This document shows positions 25,025 through 33,677 of a stretch of 64,000 nt of DNA, one piece after another. This stretch comes from Mariniphaga sp964398855 (lineage in GTDB: Bacteria > Bacteroidota > Bacteroidia > Bacteroidales > Prolixibacteraceae). The stretch is taken from positions 1 to 64,000 of the forward strand of contig CAYNOQ010000004.1 in assembly GCA_964398855.1 (NCBI GenBank), read 5' to 3'. Under the pieces are notes generated by a model, which was not told the origin of the DNA, ran no database searches, and worked only from the letters and a program-made list of their open reading frames with translations. The position numbers and the translations under genes are program-made. Each line of letters starts with the position of its first letter. Position 1 is the first letter of the stretch.

Positions 25025-26365
25025 ATGAAGTTAAAACCGGGTATTGATCGCCGCAACTTTATCACAACCACAGCATTAGGCTCAATGGGCATTGCTGGAA
25101 TTTTATCTTCCTGTGCAGGACCGTCAACCAAAAAAGAAGAAATTCTGCTTCCTGAACTACTTGATCAGGCACCTGACGGAAAAGTTATTAAAGCCGGACT
25201 TATTGGCTGCGGAGGTCGGGGAACCGGAGCTGCCATCAACTTTTTGGATGCCGGTCCAAATCTCCAGATCATCGCTTTAGGTGATGTTTTTCAGGACAAG
25301 ATCGACAACTGCCGTGCAAAACTGAAGCAGGAGCGCAATGTGGAAATTGCCGACGAAAACTGTTTTATCGGTTTCGACAGCTATGAAAAAGTTATTGATT
25401 CCGGCGTTGACGTGGTTTTACTCTGCACTCCACCACATTTCCGCCCCGCACATGTGGAAGCTGCTGTAAATGCCAGAAAACACATTTTTATGGAAAAACC
25501 CATCGCTGTAGATCCGGTTGGAGCAAGATCGGTAATGGCGTCTGCCAAAAAAGCCGAAGCTGCCGGACTGAGCATGGTGAGCGGTACAATCAGGAGAGTT
25601 CAGAAAGACTATATGGAGACCCAGCGTAGAGTTGCCAATGGCGAAATCGGAGAAATCACCGGAGCGAATATTATCCGCAACGGAGGCGCTCTTTGGTACA
25701 GGAACCGTCAGCCGGAATGGACTGATCTGGAATATATGCTGCGTAACTGGGTTAACTTCTGCTGGCTTTCCGGCGACCATATCACCGAGCAGTTTATTCA
25801 TGAAATTGATGTGATGAACTGGTATGTGGGGAAAAATCCTGTTCGTGCAACGGGATGGGGAGGTCGTCAACGCAGGGTTACCGGTGACCAGTTTGATTTT
25901 TTCAGCATTGAATATGTTTATGACAACGGAATGCGCACACACTGCGCAGCAAGACAAATCAACGGCTGCACCAACGAAAAAGTGGAACAGATAAATGGCA
26001 CAAAAGGCTATGCGGATGCTGCCGGAAAAATTTATGATCTGAACGGCAATTTACTGTGGAAATACCCGCATCCCGAAGAAGGTGACACCGAATCACAGTG
26101 GAAAGTAACCAATCCTTTTGTTCAGGAGCACATCAATCTGGTTACTGCAATTCGCACCGGCAAACCGATTAGCGATGCCGAAGCACAGGTTAATTCCACC
26201 CTGATTACAATCATGGGCAGAATCTCGGCATACACCGGGAAAGACGTTACATGGGAGGAAATGCTTAATTCTGATTTGTATCTCGGTCCCAAAACTTATG
26301 TTTTTGGTCCTGTTCCAGATATTCCTGAAGAGATTCCGGTTGCCGGCGCTCCGGCAAAAGCCTGA
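25025..26365 (+). CDS. Tat-exported Gfo/Idh/MocA family oxidoreductase (lipoprotein)
   Basis: An NAD(P)-dependent sugar or polyol dehydrogenase family member, 446 residues. The N terminus carries a twin-arginine signal (DRRNFITT) that runs into a lipobox (LSSC, Cys30), so the folded protein is exported and lipid-anchored. The Rossmann motif GLIGCGGRGTGAA (about 58-70) and the catalytic-type EKP (157-159) are both intact. The next gene, 42 bases on, is a secreted DUF1080 protein. This pairing recalls Bacteroidetes systems in which disaccharides or glycosides are oxidised at C3 and then hydrolysed. Substrate and direction are inference. An AACTGC hairpin separates the pair. Confidence 0.88.
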   Translation: MKLKPGIDRRNFITTTALGSMGIAGILSSCAGPSTKKEEILLPELLDQAPDGKVIKAGLIGCGGRGTGAAINFLDAGPNLQIIALGDVFQDKIDNCRAKLKQERNVEIADENCFIGFDSYEKVIDSGVDVVLLCTPPHFRPAHVEAAVNARKHIFMEKPIAVDPVGARSVMASAKKAEAAGLSMVSGTIRRVQKDYMETQRRVANGEIGEITGANIIRNGGALWYRNRQPEWTDLEYMLRNWVNFCWLSGDHITEQFIHEIDVMNWYVGKNPVRATGWGGRQRRVTGDQFDFFSIEYVYDNGMRTHCAARQINGCTNEKVEQINGTKGYADAAGKIYDLNGNLLWKYPHPEEGDTESQWKVTNPFVQEHINLVTAIRTGKPISDAEAQVNSTLITIMGRISAYTGKDVTWEEMLNSDLYLGPKTYVFGPVPDIPEEIPVAGAPAKA

Positions 26366-26385
26366 TGCAGTTTTTTGAAACTGCA
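26366..26385 (+). other. Intercistronic hairpin
   Basis: TGCAGTTT-TTTG-AAACTGCA directly after the stop codon, followed by TTTGTAATTTTT. It is a weak terminator or a processing/stability hairpin that could lower expression of the DUF1080 gene. Confidence 0.45.
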
Positions 26386-26407
26386 TTTGTAATTTTTAAT
26401 TTAAGTT

Positions 26408-27112
26408 ATGCGTAAAATTCTGTTAACAACGACTATTGCTCTGTTTTTTCTTTTTCCAAAACTGTATGCACAGGAAGTTATAGCTACATTCGGAAAGGAA
26501 GTGCAGTGGCAGGATGTAGTTGAAGGTAAGGAAGGTACAGAAAAGCCCATTAATTGGATTCAGGTAAATACCGAACCGGACACCTGGAGGGTTGAAGGCG
26601 ATATTCTTATCGACATAGGGCTGCCCATTGGCGTCATCCGCAGTGAAAAAGAGTATGAAAACTTTATCATGCACATTGAATGGCGGCACATGGAAGCGGG
26701 TGGAAATTCAGGAACATTTGTGTGGAGCAAGGCTGATCCCGGACAAGGGCGGCTTCCTGACGGAGTAGAAGTGCAGATGCTGGAGCTTGATTGGGTGAAT
26801 CAAAATATCCGGAATGGCGTTAAACCGCCAATTGCCTACGTTCACGGAGAGCTGTTCGGCGTTGGGGGAGTTGAAATTGAGCCGGATAATCCGCGCGGGA
26901 AACGAAGCAAATCTGTAGAGAACAGATGTAAGGGAAAAGGCGAGTGGAATACTTATGACGTTGTTTGCGTTGACGGAACAATTAAGCTTTCAGTAAACGG
27001 AAAATTTGTAAACGGAATCAGTAAATCTTCCCAAAAGAAAGGATACATTTGCCTTGAAGCAGAAGGCGCCGAAATTCATTTCAGAAACCTGAAAATAATT
27101 GAGCTGCCGTAA
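26408..27112 (+). CDS. Secreted DUF1080 (3-keto-glycoside hydrolase family) protein
   Basis: A Sec signal peptide (about 1-21, ending LYAQ) precedes a single DUF1080 domain with a concanavalin-like fold. The family landmarks are KEYENFIMHIEWR, GGNSGTFVW and PDGVEVQMLE, followed by WNTYDVVC and LSVNGKFVNG. Members of this family cleave 3-keto-disaccharides or 3-keto-glycosides made by Gfo/Idh/MocA dehydrogenases. That fits its position right after the Tat-exported oxidoreductase. The length of 234 residues is standard. Localisation should be periplasm or surface. The actual glycoside is unknown. Confidence 0.88.
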   Translation: MRKILLTTTIALFFLFPKLYAQEVIATFGKEVQWQDVVEGKEGTEKPINWIQVNTEPDTWRVEGDILIDIGLPIGVIRSEKEYENFIMHIEWRHMEAGGNSGTFVWSKADPGQGRLPDGVEVQMLELDWVNQNIRNGVKPPIAYVHGELFGVGGVEIEPDNPRGKRSKSVENRCKGKGEWNTYDVVCVDGTIKLSVNGKFVNGISKSSQKKGYICLEAEGAEIHFRNLKIIELP

Positions 27113-27130
27113 TTTTGCAGCTGTTTTTTT
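27102..27130 (+). terminator. First terminator after the DUF1080 gene
   Basis: AGCTGC pairs with GCAGCT around a loop that contains the stop codon, followed by a T run. Confidence 0.75.
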
Positions 27131-27132
27131 AG

Positions 27133-27184
27133 AATATCCTTTTCGGTAATTGTCAGACAAAAATGCCGAAAAGGATATTTTTTA
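27133..27184 (+). terminator. Second terminator after the DUF1080 gene
   Basis: A perfect 14-bp stem (27133-27146 with 27166-27179) followed by T5. It makes a tandem terminator and insulates the convergent CDF gene. Confidence 0.85.
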
Positions 27185-27218
27185 ACACTTTCCCGGATTG
27201 TTAAGACAGAAAAAGTAT

Positions 27219-28082
27219 TCACTCTTCAACAGGCTCCGGGTGAACAGTTGAGATAAATCCAAATTCCCGGAAAATTATCGCTTCCACTTTTGTGCATATT
27301 TCGTGTGCTTCATTTAATGACAAATCAGGCGCTAATTTTATGTGGCAGCTTAGCTCGGTATGTTCCCCGTATCTGTGAATATGAATATGATGCAGATGAA
27401 GCGGTTCGGTAAACTCTTTTTGCGTTGATTTTATGATGGCATCCACAAGCTCTTCCGATGGACTTTCTCCCAGAAGCGATTTAAACTCGGCAGCAAGAAT
27501 TTTATAACTTGCCACCCCGATCATCACTGCAACAATAAAGCTCAAAACAGCGTCAGTCCACCAAAGTGAACGTCCTAAAGTAATCCCGACCAATATTACC
27601 ACCGATGAGAGCGCATCGCTGCGATGGTGCCAGCCGTCTGCCGCCAAAACTGAAGAATTACTCTTTTTTGCTACCCAAAATGCATATTGTGCCATCGCTT
27701 CCTTAACAACAATTGACAGAATAACTGCCACCCAGGCAATTGTTCCGTAAATTGTCTGCTCGTGTTTACTGAATTTACTCACCGCATTTACGATGAATTC
27801 AAACGCAATAATTGCAAGCAGTACTCCGATGATTATTGCAGCGATATGCTCTGCCCTCCCATGCCCGAACGGATGTTCTTCATCTGCCGGTTTGCGCGAA
27901 ACTTTGCCTCCAATCAACACCACAACCGAAGAAACGGAGTCGGAAAGTGTATGCCAGGCATCAGCAATAAGGGCAAGCGATCCGGTTACAACTCCTGCCC
28001 AGTATTTAAAACCAAAAAGGAGCAAATTTCCGACAATCGAAATCCAGCCTTCACGATTAATATATTTTGCTTTATCAGACAT
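27219..28082 (-). CDS. Cation diffusion facilitator (CDF) metal exporter
   Basis: A 287-residue inner-membrane antiporter that exports divalent metals such as Zn2+, Fe2+ or Mn2+ in exchange for protons. Metal-site motifs DAWHTLSD (Asp41, His44, Asp48) in TM2 and DGWHHRSD in TM5 are intact, with about six hydrophobic segments. The C-terminal cytoplasmic domain has a HHIHIHRYGEHTELSCHI stretch suited to metal sensing. The DxxHxxxD pattern is compatible with Zn or Fe, so specificity is not assigned. It is downstream of the LAB_N gene on the same strand, 90 bases away, and may be co-transcribed. Confidence 0.9.
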   Translation of the reverse strand: MSDKAKYINREGWISIVGNLLLFGFKYWAGVVTGSLALIADAWHTLSDSVSSVVVLIGGKVSRKPADEEHPFGHGRAEHIAAIIIGVLLAIIAFEFIVNAVSKFSKHEQTIYGTIAWVAVILSIVVKEAMAQYAFWVAKKSNSSVLAADGWHHRSDALSSVVILVGITLGRSLWWTDAVLSFIVAVMIGVASYKILAAEFKSLLGESPSEELVDAIIKSTQKEFTEPLHLHHIHIHRYGEHTELSCHIKLAPDLSLNEAHEICTKVEAIIFREFGFISTVHPEPVEE

Positions 28083-28172
28083 TTGTCAAATATTAATGCA
28101 GTCCAAACCAAATTATTCTGAAATAAAATTACTTTCCTAAAGATGAAAAATGCCTGCAGATGCCACAAAGCT

Positions 28173-28865
28173 TTATTTCATTTTTTCTGAAATATTTTTG
28201 ATTAATTTATGAACAAATGGAATTCTTTCAATTTTTGCAAAAATACTCTGTTTTCCTGCATGAAGCAAAATATTGCGGATATAGACAAAGATTCCAATGC
28301 TGTGTGCCGCAAATAGCACAGGATCAAGACGGTAAATTGCGTAGGAAAAAATCATCAGAGAGCCGATGGTGCTGATTATCCAAAAACCAAGCGGCAAAAA
28401 CGAATCATTCCGTTTTTCCGAATAAATCCACTGATAAATGAACCGGAAAGTGAAAATAATCTGTCCTGCCGATCCCCAAATCATAATAAACAAAGGAACA
28501 TCTTCATTTTTAATAATGGTTTTAATATTGTGCATATCTCCAAAAAACAACCATCCTATACAAAGTAATGGAATTACAACTGCCAGCAACCGGATGACCG
28601 GATACATTTTTTTCCAAATTTTTTTCAGCTGAAGATTTCGGATATATATGACATATACAATCATCTGCCCCAAAACAATAGCAAAATCATGGCGAAGGAC
28701 GCCGTAAATAAACATCAGAATAGATGCTGCCAGACTAATTTGCCAGTAGATTGCAGGTGAAATGACTTCGCCTTCTTTTTCAGACAAAAACCATTGGGCT
28801 ATGTTTCGTGCAAAAAAAAGTATCTGAGAGAGAAATCCCAGTCCATATATCAAAAAAGTGTTCAT
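28173..28865 (-). CDS. Membrane protein with two tandem LAB_N domains
   Basis: A 230-residue multi-spanning protein. Each half contains the lipid A biosynthesis N-terminal (LAB_N) signature: FLSQILFFARNIAQWFLSEK with VIYIRNLQL in the first, and GQIIFTFRFIYQWIYSEK with VYIRNILL in the second. LAB_N is found fused to LpxB or as a stand-alone membrane protein; its function is unproven. The duplicated form here predicts pseudo-twofold symmetry. It follows rnc by 55 bases on the same strand. A glycolipid-related role is only suggested by family name. Confidence 0.8.
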   Translation of the reverse strand: MNTFLIYGLGFLSQILFFARNIAQWFLSEKEGEVISPAIYWQISLAASILMFIYGVLRHDFAIVLGQMIVYVIYIRNLQLKKIWKKMYPVIRLLAVVIPLLCIGWLFFGDMHNIKTIIKNEDVPLFIMIWGSAGQIIFTFRFIYQWIYSEKRNDSFLPLGFWIISTIGSLMIFSYAIYRLDPVLFAAHSIGIFVYIRNILLHAGKQSIFAKIERIPFVHKLIKNISEKMK

Positions 28866-28920
28866 TTAAAATCTTTGGGATAAATATAGCAAAAGAGAGA
28901 TATTTAGCTGACAATAAGGA

Positions 28921-29652
28921 TTATGTATCTAATTTCTTTAAAGACTCACGGGCGGCATTTTGCTGTGCTTCCTTTTTTGAAGTACCTGTGCCACTGCCCA
29001 ATCCTTTTCCGTCAATGATTACTTTGGAAATAAAACGGGGTTGTTTTTGTTTATCTGAAACGGGTTCTTCGGTAGTTTCAAACAAAATTTCCTTTTTATG
29101 CTTTTGTGTCCACTCAATGAGCTGGCTTTTGAAATTTGAATCCTTTCGCTCAATTTCATTCAAATTAACAAACTGGGAGAGAATTCTTTTGGTTACAAAG
29201 TATTTTGTTGTCTTGTAGTCTGTGTCAAGATAAATGGCACCGATCAGCGCCTCAACCGCATCGCCGTAAATATGACTTGAGTCAATATTTTTTGCGGTAT
29301 TTGACCTGATATACATATCAAGCTTCATGTGAAAGGCAAGCCGGGTGAGAAAAGCGCGGTTCACCAGTTTTGAGCGGGTTTTCGTAAGAAAACCTTCGTC
29401 TTGTTGTGGAAAACGGTTATAGAGAAATTCGGTTATTATCGCTCCTAAAATTGCATCCCCCAAAAACTCAAGCCTTTCGTTATTAACCTGATTTCCCTGA
29501 GAATCCAAAATTGATGATGATTTATGAATGAATGCCAGGTCATAGAGTTTCAGGTTTGTGGGATAAAAACCCAGCAACTTTCGCAAAAACAAATAAAACT
29601 CTTTTCGGGGTGATGAAAAGAGTTTTATTCTTTGTTTTATATTAATAATCAC
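28921..29652 (-). CDS. rnc: Ribonuclease III
   Basis: A double-strand-specific endoribonuclease for rRNA processing and antisense turnover. The catalytic signature ERLEFLGDAILG (59-70) is complete. A C-terminal dsRNA-binding domain ends with GTGTSKKEAQQNAARESL. The length of 243 residues is usual. The start is GTG at 29652 and overlaps the fabF stop in a GTGA arrangement, which implies translational coupling. The acpP-fabF-rnc order is a conserved bacterial cluster. Confidence 0.95.
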   Translation of the reverse strand: MIINIKQRIKLFSSPRKEFYLFLRKLLGFYPTNLKLYDLAFIHKSSSILDSQGNQVNNERLEFLGDAILGAIITEFLYNRFPQQDEGFLTKTRSKLVNRAFLTRLAFHMKLDMYIRSNTAKNIDSSHIYGDAVEALIGAIYLDTDYKTTKYFVTKRILSQFVNLNEIERKDSNFKSQLIEWTQKHKKEILFETTEEPVSDKQKQPRFISKVIIDGKGLGSGTGTSKKEAQQNAARESLKKLDT

Positions 29653-30899
29653 TGATTTCTAATTTTTTTGAAAACCAAAGTTGCGTTATGCCCGCCAAAG
29701 CCGAAGGTATTGCTTATGGCAATATTGATTTCTCTCTCTTTTGCCACATTGAAAGTGAAGTCGAGATTACTGTCAATTTCAGGATCATCCGTGAAATGGT
29801 TGATTGTTGGCGGAATGATACTGTGGTTCATTGCCAAAATTGTGGCAAGTCCCTCCACTGCTCCGGCTGCACCTAATAGATGTCCGGTCATTGACTTTGT
29901 TGCACTGATGCTTGTCTTATAAGCATGGTTTCCAAAGGTTTTGAGAATGGCATTGGGTTCAGCAATATCGCCAAGCGGAGTTGAAGTGCCGTGCACATTT
30001 ATATAGTCAACATCTTCGGGTTTCAAACCGCTGTCTTCAATTGCCCATTTCATCACCAGCGTTGCTCCCCGGCTTTCAGGGTCGGGGGCAGTCATGTGAT
30101 ATGCATCGGCAGACATACCTCCACCGGCAATTTCCGCATAAATTTTTGCTCCCCTCTTTTTTGCCATTTCATACTCTTCAAAAATAAAAGCAGCCGAGCC
30201 TTCACCCAACACAAAACCATCCCGGTCTTTATCAAAGGGTCTGGATGCAGTTTTAGGATCGTCATTTCTTGTGGAAATAGCCCGCATGGAATTGAATCCG
30301 GCTACTCCGGCTTCATTGATAGCTGCTTCAGAACCACCCGTTATCATTATATCTGCCTTGCCCAGGCGAATCATATTCATGGCTTCAATCATTGCATGTG
30401 AAGCGGATGCACAGGCAGTAACAGTAGTGAAATTCGGTCCTCTGAAACCGTATTTAATGGAAATAAGACCGCCTGCAATGTTGGCGATCATTTTGGGAAT
30501 AAAAAAAGGCGAAAATCGGGGATTATCAGTCCGGTAGTTGCGTGCTTCATCAAAAAAAGTTTGCAGCCCGCCGATACCGGCTCCCCAAATTACACCTGCC
30601 CTGTCGTGATCAATTGAATTAAGGTCAAGGTTTGAGTCAACCATAGCCTGCGATGAAGTAGCTAATGCAAATTGTGTATATAAATCATATTTGCGCGCCT
30701 CTTTCCGGTCTATATATTCCTCAACATCAAAGCCCTTGACTTCACAGGCAAATTGCGTCTTTTGTCTTGATGCATCAAATTTGGTAATGGGGGCGGCACC
30801 GCTAACCCCTTTTATAAGATTTTTCCAAAAATCATTAACCGTATTTCCCAATGGGTTAACGGTGCCTACTCCAGTAATTGCTACCCGTCTGAAATTCAT
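29649..30899 (-). CDS. fabF: Beta-ketoacyl-ACP synthase II
   Basis: A condensing enzyme for fatty acid elongation. The Cys-His-His triad is visible: Cys163 in VTACASASHAM, His303 in NVHGTSTPLGD and His340 in SMTGHLLGAAG. The 416-residue length is typical. The start ATG lies 16 bases after the acpP stop. It is co-transcribed with acpP upstream and rnc downstream. The protein acts in the cytosol on malonyl-ACP and acyl-ACP. Confidence 0.96.
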   Translation of the reverse strand: MNFRRVAITGVGTVNPLGNTVNDFWKNLIKGVSGAAPITKFDASRQKTQFACEVKGFDVEEYIDRKEARKYDLYTQFALATSSQAMVDSNLDLNSIDHDRAGVIWGAGIGGLQTFFDEARNYRTDNPRFSPFFIPKMIANIAGGLISIKYGFRGPNFTTVTACASASHAMIEAMNMIRLGKADIMITGGSEAAINEAGVAGFNSMRAISTRNDDPKTASRPFDKDRDGFVLGEGSAAFIFEEYEMAKKRGAKIYAEIAGGGMSADAYHMTAPDPESRGATLVMKWAIEDSGLKPEDVDYINVHGTSTPLGDIAEPNAILKTFGNHAYKTSISATKSMTGHLLGAAGAVEGLATILAMNHSIIPPTINHFTDDPEIDSNLDFTFNVAKEREINIAISNTFGFGGHNATLVFKKIRNQ

Positions 30900-30915
30900 A
30901 AATGAATCCTCTGGT

Positions 30916-31155
30916 TTACTTGCTTACTGCTTCTTCAATATGAGCAATGGCTTCGCCAACTGTTGAAATTTTCTCAGCCTGGTCATCCGGGATTGCAAGA
31001 TCGAATTCTTTTTCAAATTCCATAATCAATTCAACTGTATCAAGTGAATCAGCTCCCAAATCATTGGTGAATGATGCTTCGTTGGTAACTTCACTCTCAT
31101 CAACTCCCAGTTTATCAACAATAATTGCTTTTACTTTTGCTGCAATGTCAGACAT
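30916..31155 (-). CDS. acpP: Acyl carrier protein
   Basis: A 79-residue carrier with phosphopantetheine site Ser37 in LGADSLDTVE. I start at the ATG giving MSDIAAKVKAIIVDKLG, the normal ACP N terminus; an in-frame extension to 31218 would add 21 non-conserved residues. It is the first gene of acpP-fabF-rnc. A degenerate promoter element (minus strand TTACTTTG, 31206-31213) lies about 50 bases upstream. Divergent from purN. Confidence 0.96.
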   Translation of the reverse strand: MSDIAAKVKAIIVDKLGVDESEVTNEASFTNDLGADSLDTVELIMEFEKEFDLAIPDDQAEKISTVGEAIAHIEEAVSK

Positions 31156-31339
31156 AATGCTAAAATTTGAGTTAATAATAATTTTGAGTTTTAAATAATT
31201 CGGCGCAAAGTAATACATTTACGCGTTATATTTCAAATTTAAAATACAAAAAGATGTTTCTGATAAGATATACTATACTTGCAACACTCTAAATTTGAAC
31301 ATATTATTCAATTATTCCACTCAAGAAAACCAATTTGAA

Positions 31340-31912
31340 ATGAATGTTAAGAAAATCGCTTTATTTGCCTCGGGTTCTGGAACAAATGCTCAAAATATAA
31401 TCAGATACTTCTCAGATAATGAGCACATTATAATCGACTCCGTCTGGAGTAACAAAACAGATGCGCCCGTGTTGACCCGTGCCGGGAAAATGGGGGTTAA
31501 CACTTTTACATTTAATCGTCATCAGTTTTATCAGACAAATGAAGTGGCTGATTTACTGACTGAAAGAAATATTGATCTGATTGTGCTTGCCGGTTTTCTG
31601 TGGCTCGTTCCAGAAAACCTGATTGAAAGGTTCAAAATCATCAATATTCATCCCTCGCTGCTTCCAAAATATGGAGGAAAGGGAATGTATGGCATGAAAG
31701 TTCACCAGGCTGTTTTAGAAAACCGGGAAACCGAAACCGGTATTTCCATTCATGTAGTGAACCCTGTTTATGATGACGGCAAGCTATTGTTTCAGGCAAA
31801 ATGTCCGGTGTTGCCTAATGATTCCCCGCAAGATGTTGCCGAAAGGGTTCATCAGTTGGAGTATATCCATTTTCCTGAAATCATCGAAAAGTTTTTACTT
31901 GAACAGATATAA
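31340..31912 (+). CDS. purN: Phosphoribosylglycinamide formyltransferase
   Basis: Transfers a formyl group from 10-formyl-THF to GAR in purine synthesis. ASGSGTNAQN binds the phosphate. The catalytic residues Asn102 and His104 (INIHPSLLPKYGGKG) and Asp145 (VYDDG) are present. The 190-residue length is standard with the ATG at 31340. An in-frame TTG at 31295 would add 15 residues without similarity to the family, so I reject it. Divergent from acpP, with an approximate -7 element TATACTTG at 31274. Confidence 0.94.
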   Translation: MNVKKIALFASGSGTNAQNIIRYFSDNEHIIIDSVWSNKTDAPVLTRAGKMGVNTFTFNRHQFYQTNEVADLLTERNIDLIVLAGFLWLVPENLIERFKIINIHPSLLPKYGGKGMYGMKVHQAVLENRETETGISIHVVNPVYDDGKLLFQAKCPVLPNDSPQDVAERVHQLEYIHFPEIIEKFLLEQI

Positions 31913-32039
31913 TTCGGTATCTGGAACAAAGCTTTTCAGGCTGCTGACTTTTCTTTGATTTTTAGGTTAAAATTCCATACTTTAGTACTTTTGATGTTAA
32001 ATATTGTTAAGATTGTTTTTAACAACTTTTCATTAAAAT

Positions 32040-32047
32040 TATCTTTG
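32040..32047 (+). promoter_or_regulatory. Promoter -7 element of rprX/rprY
   Basis: TATCTTTG with only four bases to the ATG at 32052. This is the same geometry as at rlmD and again predicts a leaderless or nearly leaderless mRNA. Confidence 0.55.
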
Positions 32048-32051
32048 CCGC

Positions 32052-33677
32052 ATGAGTAAAAGAATGTTGTGGACATTAATTGTTCTGATGACATTGGTTC
32101 TTTCGGGTTTGATCCTGATTCAGACCAACCTCATAAAAAGTGCCTCTGAAATCCGGGAAGAGCAATTTGACCAGATGGTAAAAGGGGCGCTGAAAAGGGT
32201 TGTTGATCAGCTTGAGCTGCACGAAGAGCGCATTGCCCGCGAAAGTGCCCGCACCGGCAGATTACCCGAAGAGTCCAATGCTCCCGGGAATCTCAATATT
32301 TTCCCGCGTCAGGAGATTGGGCACTTTTCCGAAAGTTTCAGATTTCACATGTCAGAAAGTAAAATTTTCGGGAACTTTCAGGATGAATATCAGGTGATTC
32401 TTTCCGATTCAGTCTCTTCCGGACTTGGTTTTTCCAACAGAATCAGCAACGCAACATCATTTGATCAGCTGCATGAATTCAATCTGAATATCGAACGGCG
32501 GATGGAGAGATGGATTGCAGACACGCACTGGAGAAACTATAAAATTTTATTGGAAGGAAGACCACTTCGGGAACGAATTGATTCTGTTTTTCTCTACGAA
32601 GCAATCGACACCATTTTTCAGGAAGCAGGAATTCAGATGGATTATAAATATGCAATCCGAAGTTCTAACTTGGGTGAAGACAAATTCATAATGGGGAGTT
32701 CTGTCTATTCTCCTTTCCGAAAAAAAGAGTACACCAGCTTGCTTTTTCCTTATGATTTTGACGGACAGCAACCCAACTATCTCTATGTTTATTTTCCGAA
32801 AAGAAGCGGTTTTTTGCTGAGAACAACCGGTTTTACGATTATTCCCACATTTATCCTGACAACTCTACTGATTGCAATATTCGCCTATGCCATTTTTGTC
32901 ATTTTCAGGCAGAAAAAACTTTCCATGATTAAAAATGACTTTATAAACAATATGACCCATGAGCTGAAAACCCCGATTTCCACCATTTCGCTGGCAAGCC
33001 AGATGCTGGAAGACGGAAGTATAGCCAACACTCCAAAAACAATTGAGCACATTTCAAAAATCATAAATCAGGAGAGCAAGCGGTTAAGTTTTCAGGTTGA
33101 AAAAGTTTTGCAAATGGCTGTTTTCAACGAGGGACGCCTCAAATTGAAATTTAAGGAATTTGATATTAATGATACGCTTCGCAACGTCATCAATAACTTT
33201 GAGATTCGCGTGAAAAGCAAGGATGGAGTACTTTTGTCAAAGCTGAATTCTGAAAGTGCAACCATCAAAGGAGACGAAGTGCATATCACCAATGTTTTTT
33301 TCAATTTGCTTGACAATGCCATGAAATACAGCAACGGAACTCCTGAAATTACGGTTACATCCGAAAAGAAAAATAACATGATTAATATCTCTTTTGCCGA
33401 CCGCGGTATTGGGATTGCAAAAGAGCATCATTCGCATATTTTTGATCGTTTTTACCGCGTGCCCACCGGAAATGTGCATAACGTTAAAGGATTCGGACTC
33501 GGATTAAGCTATGTGAAAAAGATTGTGGAACTTCACAATGGAAAAATAAATATTGAAAGTATTATAAATAAAGGTACGAAATTTAGTATATTGCTACCTG
33601 ACATAAGTAATAAAAATGGAACAAAAGACAAAAATATTATTGGCGGAAGACGACGAGAATCTCGGGCTACTGCTTAA
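32052..33677 (+). CDS. rprX: Sensor histidine kinase RprX-like
   Basis: A 541-residue inner-membrane kinase. TM helices (about 7-25 and 262-284) frame a periplasmic sensor domain of about 235 residues. HisKA His303 lies in NNMTHELKTPIS, then come the HATPase motifs NLLDNAMKYS, DRGIGI and GFGLGLSYV. The partner regulator downstream closely resembles RprY of Bacteroides, so the kinase is assigned RprX. The last 20 or so residues (after LLPDIS) are encoded in a 62-base overlap with the regulator gene and are Arg-rich. The signal is unknown; RprXY-type systems have been linked to envelope or stress responses. Confidence 0.87.
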   Translation: MSKRMLWTLIVLMTLVLSGLILIQTNLIKSASEIREEQFDQMVKGALKRVVDQLELHEERIARESARTGRLPEESNAPGNLNIFPRQEIGHFSESFRFHMSESKIFGNFQDEYQVILSDSVSSGLGFSNRISNATSFDQLHEFNLNIERRMERWIADTHWRNYKILLEGRPLRERIDSVFLYEAIDTIFQEAGIQMDYKYAIRSSNLGEDKFIMGSSVYSPFRKKEYTSLLFPYDFDGQQPNYLYVYFPKRSGFLLRTTGFTIIPTFILTTLLIAIFAYAIFVIFRQKKLSMIKNDFINNMTHELKTPISTISLASQMLEDGSIANTPKTIEHISKIINQESKRLSFQVEKVLQMAVFNEGRLKLKFKEFDINDTLRNVINNFEIRVKSKDGVLLSKLNSESATIKGDEVHITNVFFNLLDNAMKYSNGTPEITVTSEKKNNMINISFADRGIGIAKEHHSHIFDRFYRVPTGNVHNVKGFGLGLSYVKKIVELHNGKINIESIINKGTKFSILLPDISNKNGTKDKNIIGGRRRESRATA

